Source: an uncultured bacterium (lineage in GTDB: Bacteria > UBA4055). Taken from it: a DNA stretch of 8,442 nucleotides. The stretch is taken from NCBI GenBank assembly GCA_937873545.1, contig CALMWI010000334.1, positions 1 through 8,442 on the forward strand. The letters are read 5' to 3'. Below the pieces are notes generated by a model. The model saw nothing but the letters and a program-made list of their open reading frames with translations. It was not told the DNA's origin and did not search any database. The position numbers and the translations under genes are program-made. Numbering within the stretch: the stretch's first letter is position 1; every line of letters starts with the position of its first letter. Below are positions 6,101-8,442 of this stretch, in pieces.

Positions 6101-7906
6101 AGCCTGAGCGGAAAACTTCTTCAGAAGTATATTCTCAGGATTCTCAACAAAATATCTTTTAACTTCACTGAAATTCTCTGTCTTCATATCAGGATCATCG
6201 AGCATACTGCCCAAAGTTAGGCTTGCGTACGATCTGAGTTCGATCGGAAGTTTATCATCCAGGATCGTTCCTGTTATCCTTTCAGTATCAGCAGAACCGC
6301 TTTTATCTGAAAATTTAAAATATTCTCTGATATATTTTTCTTTTTCATCATCCGATACTGCAGAGCCGATAGCCTTTTGAAGAAATCCGCCTGCCGTCTG
6401 GATGTTACCGCTCATGAAAGCCGATTTAGCCATCCAGAAATAGCTTTCTGAATTTTCAGTTCCGTTTTTTTTAAGCTTCGCCTTTACGAAATAGCTGTTA
6501 GCTTCGGGGTATCTTCCGAGATCATAGTATATCTCGCCGATCCTGATATGAACGAGATTCCTGATATCCTCGTCTTTATATTTTTCGGTCAGCGAATTCA
6601 AATATCTTATATGTTCGTCAAGCTCGTAACCGAACACTGTCGTGGAAATTCCTCTTCTTTTCAGTTCGGCGATCACCCTTTTTATCTCGGCAGTTCCGGA
6701 AATCTCCTCGCTGTTCTGGAACCTGTTCTGTAGGATCCTGTAAATTGACTCGGCCATTCTGAATTTCTGCTGGATCTCGTATATCTCGGCTATCCTGAAA
6801 TATGCCTCTGATTTCTCCGTGTCGGTCTGTCCGCTGAATGTAATAGTCCTGTAATACGACAGAAGTGCGTTTGAAAGCAGTTCTTCTGTCTCTTCAGAAA
6901 TTTTTTCGTTCATAGCTTCAGATAAAAGTACTCTGGCTTTATAATTTTCAAACAGATAGTCGGACAGCTCTTTCTGCTCTGCGGGATTATTTTTATACGG
7001 AGCCACACCTTCCGTTCCGCACAGCCAGATATCTTCATTTCCTTTTCTGTCAGAGATAAAGAAGATCTTTTCGTCAGGCGCGATCCTTGGAGAATGTGAT
7101 GAGTATGATTCGGAGGTAAGCTGGAAAGGGTCTGAGAATCCTTCCTCGGAATTTTTGATCCTGTAGAGGATCGAATTGTCATTCAGATCAAGTTTGCCGT
7201 CTCCGTTAGTATCGGTCGTAACAGCTGAATATACGATAGTTCTCTCGTCCTTTGATATATCGAATCCGGTAATTATCTTCTGCCCGAAAGTTACCTGTAC
7301 AGGTTCAGAATTCCCGCTGCTGTCTTCTGCAGTAATATACGACATATAAAGATTGCTGTATCCCGATGCGTCCTGATCGGACTGATATACAAGGTCGTTA
7401 TCACCGATTATTACCGCCCGTTCGCCTATGCCGTCCCTTACCTGCCTCGGTTTTTTATTGCTTCCGGGAACGACTTTTCTCAGCATATACTTTTCTTTTC
7501 TTTTTTCTGAAAAGTACAGTACTCCCTTCCTCATACTCGGGTTGTATTCTCTTCCTATTGTTGAAAAAAGAAGCTCCTGAGTACCGGTTTCCGAAAGATA
7601 GTACAGATTGCCGTAAACATCAGTCTCGTCGGATTCCATTATGATCCTGCCGTCATAAAGCAGCGGGTATTCATTACTAGGCTGGAAAGTGATCTGGATT
7701 TCTGATTCTTTTACAAGATCTTTCTTATAGACATTGAAGTTGCCCGCTCTGTCTGAAGCAAAATAAATAGTGTTCTCATCCTTTATGACAATATTCGATT
7801 CTTTTGATGAAGATGTCGTTATCTGCTTAGGCTCATAGTCCTTAATATCAAAGGCTGAAACGATTGACATTAGCGCTAAGATCAGTATTGACAGCTTTTT
7901 TGTCAT
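149..7906 (-). CDS. Giant exported propeller-TPR-pseudoCHAT-TPR-CHAT protein, putative caspase-like protease
   Basis: An intact 2585-residue protein with no frameshift. The start is the ATG at 7904-7906, because it places a classic Sec signal peptide at residues 1-18 (TKK, then LSILILALMSIV, then SA before FD). A TTG at 7933 would add nine residues before it and overlap valS. Domains: six PD40/TolB-like propeller repeats (about 44-296); TPR-type helical repeats (about 320-1355); a charged coiled coil (about 1360-1431); a CHAT-like domain without a dyad (about 1450-1695); a second TPR array (about 1705-2245); and a terminal CHAT domain (about 2247-2585) with His2449 and Cys2499. CHAT domains are caspase-like cysteine peptidases often joined to TPRs. 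The ending PHPYYWANFKINK is the normal CHAT end, so no sorting tail is present. There is no lipobox cysteine. I infer an exported, soluble, TPR-regulated protease; substrate and partners are unknown. Only ten cysteines are seen. The start has no strong Shine-Dalgarno sequence, so coupling to valS is possible. Confidence 0.93.
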   Translation of the reverse strand: MTKKLSILILALMSIVSAFDIKDYEPKQITTSSSKESNIVIKDENTIYFASDRAGNFNVYKKDLVKESEIQITFQPSNEYPLLYDGRIIMESDETDVYGNLYYLSETGTQELLFSTIGREYNPSMRKGVLYFSEKRKEKYMLRKVVPGSNKKPRQVRDGIGERAVIIGDNDLVYQSDQDASGYSNLYMSYITAEDSSGNSEPVQVTFGQKIITGFDISKDERTIVYSAVTTDTNGDGKLDLNDNSILYRIKNSEEGFSDPFQLTSESYSSHSPRIAPDEKIFFISDRKGNEDIWLCGTEGVAPYKNNPAEQKELSDYLFENYKARVLLSEAMNEKISEETEELLSNALLSYYRTITFSGQTDTEKSEAYFRIAEIYEIQQKFRMAESIYRILQNRFQNSEEISGTAEIKRVIAELKRRGISTTVFGYELDEHIRYLNSLTEKYKDEDIRNLVHIRIGEIYYDLGRYPEANSYFVKAKLKKNGTENSESYFWMAKSAFMSGNIQTAGGFLQKAIGSAVSDDEKEKYIREYFKFSDKSGSADTERITGTILDDKLPIELRSYASLTLGSMLDDPDMKTENFSEVKRYFVENPENILLKKFSAQADIKLANIYSETGPEEAVESILQYMMANYKGINYDLYSLLAQKRLSGIYQKKAKEYLSKKMSDNALLSYTKAYELDKTSIEVIRGIVDSYSSLKKINEAINLFTNEYDRDRNNAYLNYALGYAYSVRGTSGVKPEKGDMTQAARLTGRSIEIDSNIKYAYLTLSYCYEALYHIGLEESEEGKNRNAFLKALDFVIGPLKFILESVNIIEDSAKDYTDLSISLLGKGIGLCDKEADRELYLKLKLNLANNYYNMGEYARKQALDYYLQVINEGYAFSSRKQEAIIYERTGHCLFTLDDESAEEYYSKALEIYKELNDRKSELRVSMRTALLYLTREDKEGDLIGGDDAYQKYADIIIKLKSEDNKEAINLIKRNSAFARFVDEEYAYSSELAEEIIQEDIEYKDRSSKDNLIVLSLLGLEIPVWKLDIILGSQYSEGFEGKDELALIYSINASSYSNLKDFTTVKEILKNKAEIFKKKGNDLALSLIENRLGIIEYLGSDWKESIKRFERSNELCLKMELFNVALVNENNILKAMIMDKSGIDQVLLNKALNDTTVYNPAILSGELTDRAVNRSLRGILAYISYKKGINDDPAGKYKALRYLIQAGDFFNEADSLLSSQSRTNEAKNRISASVKYNLALTMIESGNISRAKEVLYAGNETAKSTYDKLLHWRFMMKAGDLETDPDEKFKAYRDAEKTLSEYLPSTADYELISGWREDIKPLYDRLIELCLMKNDIYSAMNYAERFKNRTLLNYYSSRYLDYKEQLHKIHIKKIRYNNEEIVRYRQKADLLKNKNPEKYSKLIAEYEQQADFYEKELNDIYDQIRKSNDERLLQFVSIEDINSEQLSELMGEYKALISIYSLSDSELFFYYDGNEAKLFKGKNSDFTQIFDGFTEEIKEKEHVFIIPDIDQSADADYNAISTAKGLQDINFTLLPTISSLKMAYENANINYTELKTASEADVKEADIPASLENGGILYIDKPVEVNGSNALENTFLFGKNKVKTGDLLKLKIPAYAVVIENFNGEPSPLDKIILVNSLIFSGAQSVILPESISKDTLGFKSLSRELSERSSQEDIISILKASGKGFTLFGLTGMDKKAQREFALSNLKTSLTNGVRYFNSKVYEKAAVYFIQALAMARNTGDKQELNILKTLITSLRNIKDYKRAIIYGVQLVSYTEKNNIPNEKLSAHDELSKNYFRNKQYDESIVHQEKILNDKSAGLKEKLAAYDMLSIIYSYKGDLKRSIQYKKEYMKNSGLITSDEISSFREELDGKTAEVLFNSLRNIMVSYYKNGDIDSALVIYKTIIENKTEFEDVNFDSFGELLESAGLCYFRKSDYKKAEELYFEAIDYFTEDSKKNSVYLNLSDMYYYTDKLSSALKYLADAEKLSLTDAEKMRAYNTRSLIEIKLDDLPAASTYSYKALEKTIEINDRSEESTARVNLAKILILSGNIPAAQKNLDISMRLAGETGNIKARISAEFYKGEIYLKNVNNPDSALSCYQRSLKLAVTGSDEYFRARSLYRISESYFSKLKYDSCEVYANRSLESADKFGFGDVYLESAYKLSEVYEKDQPVRALETLEKLSKKAIKISEENENQFPEDQEWTVRSSYSKRLNLLVKSLQTDKAISLIVERDNLFTANDLKYFSMKNEKFMNEISTEPLKDIQNRLDDASAVLMFLPYGGSSYILTLKKNSLKTFMFGINKEIAELPSRIETKSDFTAFANKAYQTVFTKELADELSGVNNLYIYTDGILKNYPFEVLYDGQKFLIDKFNIAEVNDLAKADFSSGATQISKSLSFVNPFTAESELVYAEREYSALSRINKTAAMTGDKKATESLFKNDGLNKYGMLHLPVHSFVISKDSVRTSGRSSYIQLSADESNDGRLEWSEIIGLNAENKEIILSGCDTGGKTGEDYFANFDLSYAFGLSGAETVISSKWRTDDLAASVLMKRYFRYTASGDDRISALSKAKRDVRTYFNPHPYYWANFKINK
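152..1168 (-). other. C-terminal CHAT caspase-like peptidase domain
   Basis: Residues about 2247-2585. The core motifs of the family are present in order: the opening strand AVLMFLPY; the D-G-x-L-x-x-x-P-F-E-V-L-Y substrate-strand motif (TDGILKNYPFEVLYDG); the histidine motif GMLHLPVHSF with His2449 (codon 560-562); DGRLEWSEIIGL; the cysteine motif IILSGCDTGG with Cys2499 (codon 410-412); FGLSGAETVISSKWRTDD; and the ending HPYYWANFKI. Both members of the dyad are kept, so catalysis is plausible. The residue after the histidine is Ser rather than the usual Gly. Cleavage specificity cannot be read from the sequence. Confidence 0.92.
1172..2794 (-). other. Second TPR superhelix (about 540 residues)
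   Basis: TPR-type helix pairs with a cleaner consensus than the first array run from residue about 1705 to 2245. Examples are GVRYFNSKVYEKAAVYFIQALAMA (about 1713-1735), GLCYFRKSDYKKAEELYFEAIDYF (about 1926-1949), NLSDMYYYTDKLSSALKYLADAEKL (about 1961-1985) and GEIYLKNVNNPDSALSCYQRSL (about 2080-2101). The spacing and the length-of-service style (AxxxGN-hydrophobic) resemble TPR_12-like arrays found in front of CHAT domains. The array leads into KAISLIVERDNLFTANDL, which parallels the linker before the first CHAT-like unit. Confidence 0.88.
2822..3559 (-). other. Internal CHAT-like domain lacking the catalytic dyad
   Basis: Residues about 1450-1695 follow the same order of elements as the C-terminal CHAT domain. 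An opening strand pair (ALISIYSLSDSELFFYYDG) parallels AVLMFLPYGGSSYILTL. VFIIPDID parallels LYIYTDG. GILYIDKPVE parallels GMLHLPVHSF. AYAVVIENFNG parallels KEIILSGCDTG. LIFSGAQSVILPES parallels FGLSGAETVISSKW. In this alignment by eye the catalytic His falls on Pro1581 and the Cys on Phe1621, so the domain should be catalytically dead. It is followed directly by a second TPR array. The assignment is weaker than for the C-terminal domain because overall identity is low. Confidence 0.68.
3614..3829 (-). other. Charged coiled-coil linker
   Basis: Residues about 1360-1431 are rich in Lys, Glu, Gln and Arg, with hydrophobic residues at roughly heptad spacing (IRYNNEEIVRYRQKADLLK, then LIAEYEQQADFYEKELNDIY). 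They are predicted to form a coiled coil or helical hairpin between the first TPR array and the CHAT-like domain. TPR-CHAT proteins often have such a helical pair just before the CHAT domain. No equivalent of this length precedes the second CHAT domain. Confidence 0.65.
3842..6949 (-). other. First TPR superhelix (about 1035 residues)
   Basis: This is a long all-helical stretch with many degenerate 34-residue TPR units. Clear examples are residues about 367-400 (AYFRIAEIYEIQQKFRMAESIY), 450-483 (IRIGEIYYDLGRYPEANSYFVKA), 841-874 (LNLANNYYNMGEYA...ALDYYLQVI) and 879-912 (EEYYSKALEIYKEL). The last helix, around residues 1335-1352 (SAMNYAERFKNRTLLNYY), resembles the A-x-x-Y-A-E-x-x-K-x-R-x-L-L linker that commonly precedes CHAT domains, and it leads into the coiled coil. 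It probably acts as a scaffold or sensing solenoid. Exact repeat number and borders cannot be set by eye. Confidence 0.82.
6992..7819 (-). other. PD40/TolB-like beta-propeller domain
   Basis: Six repeats carry the PD40 pattern of hydrophobic strand, S-D/S-E turn, G-N and strand: residues about 44-63 (IYFASDRAGNFNVYK), 86-105, 127-145, 170-190, 222-250 and 279-296 (IFFISDRKGNEDIW). This spacing fits a single six-bladed propeller like that of TolB, a fold used for binding proteins, peptides or glycans. The fifth repeat carries a D-x-N-x-D-G loop at residues 232-243. The domain sits directly after the signal peptide, so it would be a recognition module outside the cytoplasm. The fold is inferred from motifs. 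Confidence 0.8.
7853..7906 (-). other. Sec signal peptide coding segment
   Basis: Residues 1-18 have a short basic n-region (TKK), a hydrophobic core of about twelve residues (LSILILALMSIV) and a small-residue cleavage site V-S-A before F-D. Cleavage by signal peptidase I after Ala18 is the natural reading. No cysteine follows, so this is not a lipoprotein. The core could in principle stay uncleaved as an N-terminal anchor. Confidence 0.85.
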
Positions 7907-7916
7907 TGACCGGCTT

Positions 7917-8442
7917 TTACATAAAGTTATCAAGGTTCGACTTAAGTTTCGCTATCGATTCGATATTGTTTGAAAGTTTTTCCCTTTCCTTTACAAGAAC
8001 TGCCTCGGGCGCTTTCGATACGAACTGTTCGTTTGAAAGTTTATTGTTTATTCCCGCATTTATCCCTTCCAGCCTTGCGATCTCTTTCTGTATTTTTTCT
8101 TTCTCCGCACCAAGATCGATTATTCCTTCAAGCGGTATGAATATTTCGGAACCTGAAGCTATCGCTGTAGCTGCAAGTTTCGGTTTTTCAGCGTTGATAT
8201 CAAAAGTGATATTTTCAACTTTAGCCAGAAATTTTATAATTGATTCAAATCTTCTAATTTTGAGATTGTCGCTTTTTATAATCATATCGACAGTCTTTGA
8301 CGGAATAATGTTGTTTTCAGCCCTGATATTTCTTACCTTGCCTATTATCTCCTTAACTGTTTCCATGATCTCTTCCGATTCAACGTCGATCAGGCTTCTG
8401 TCAGGCTCAGGTATCGATGAAAGCATTATCGAATCGCCTTCT
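7917..8442 (-). CDS. valS: Valyl-tRNA synthetase, C-terminal part (5' end outside window)
   Basis: This is the C-terminal 174 residues of class I valyl-tRNA synthetase, the cytoplasmic enzyme that charges tRNA-Val. The reading frame runs open through the right edge, so the true start lies outside; the ATG at 8426 is an internal methionine. The first visible residues, EGDSIMLSSIPEPD, match the SIM-x-x-x-x-P-x stretch of the anticodon-binding domain of ValS. VKEIIGKVRNIRAENNIIPSK then follows, the usual I-R-x-I-R-A-E-x-x-I-x-P-x-K signature. The last roughly 65 residues are the C-terminal coiled-coil tRNA-binding arm, with IDLGAEKEKIQKEIARLE and the diagnostic KLSNEQFVSKAPEAVL. The gene ends with TAA at 7917-7919, ten bases before the next start, so the two genes probably share a transcript. 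The identification rests on recognised family motifs and is secure. Nothing looks broken. G+C over 8101-8400 is about 37%. Confidence 0.95.
   Translation of the reverse strand, partial: EGDSIMLSSIPEPDRSLIDVESEEIMETVKEIIGKVRNIRAENNIIPSKTVDMIIKSDNLKIRRFESIIKFLAKVENITFDINAEKPKLAATAIASGSEIFIPLEGIIDLGAEKEKIQKEIARLEGINAGINNKLSNEQFVSKAPEAVLVKEREKLSNNIESIAKLKSNLDNFM

Noticed and set aside
6910..7182. Minus-strand open frame of 90 codons
   Set aside because: It is an out-of-frame shadow of the propeller-to-TPR junction, which is secure in the main frame.
149..7906. Craspase-type CRISPR III-E partner (TPR-CHAT)
   Set aside because: The protein is exported, far larger, has two CHAT units, and no CRISPR array or gRAMP/Cas gene is in the window.
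7907..7933. TTG at 7933 as the start of the giant gene
   Set aside because: It would overlap valS by 17 bases and put nine residues before a well-formed signal peptide n-region; the ATG at 7906 is simpler.

Overview
The window holds two co-directional genes on the minus strand and a short AT-rich gap. It reads as ordinary bacterial DNA: standard genetic code, no mobile elements, no CRISPR array and no RNA gene that I can see. A Sec-exported protein that combines TolB/PD40-type propeller repeats with TPRs and CHAT suggests a diderm, possibly of the FCB group or a neighbouring candidate phylum. That placement is inference from protein style only, and the sequence does not fix a taxon.

Layout, right to left in the direction of transcription. 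Positions 8442-7917 are the C-terminal 174 residues of valyl-tRNA synthetase (valS), cut by the window edge. Ten bases later an ATG at 7906 opens one intact gene of 2585 codons that ends at 149. Positions 148-1 are an intergenic stretch of about 21% G+C. It ends at the left edge in a ribosome-binding-site-like GAGG that may serve a further minus-strand gene outside the window.

The giant gene is the point of interest. In order it encodes a Sec signal peptide, a six-repeat PD40/TolB-like beta-propeller with one EF-hand/dockerin-like calcium loop, a long TPR array, a coiled coil, a CHAT-like domain without the catalytic His and Cys, a second TPR array, and a C-terminal CHAT (caspase-like) domain that keeps both His and Cys. 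It can be read as two TPR-CHAT units in one exported polypeptide, the first a pseudoprotease and the second probably active. No lipobox, transmembrane anchor or C-terminal sorting domain is visible, so a soluble periplasmic or secreted protein is most likely. Substrate and partner are unknown. valS is a housekeeping neighbour and gives little functional information.
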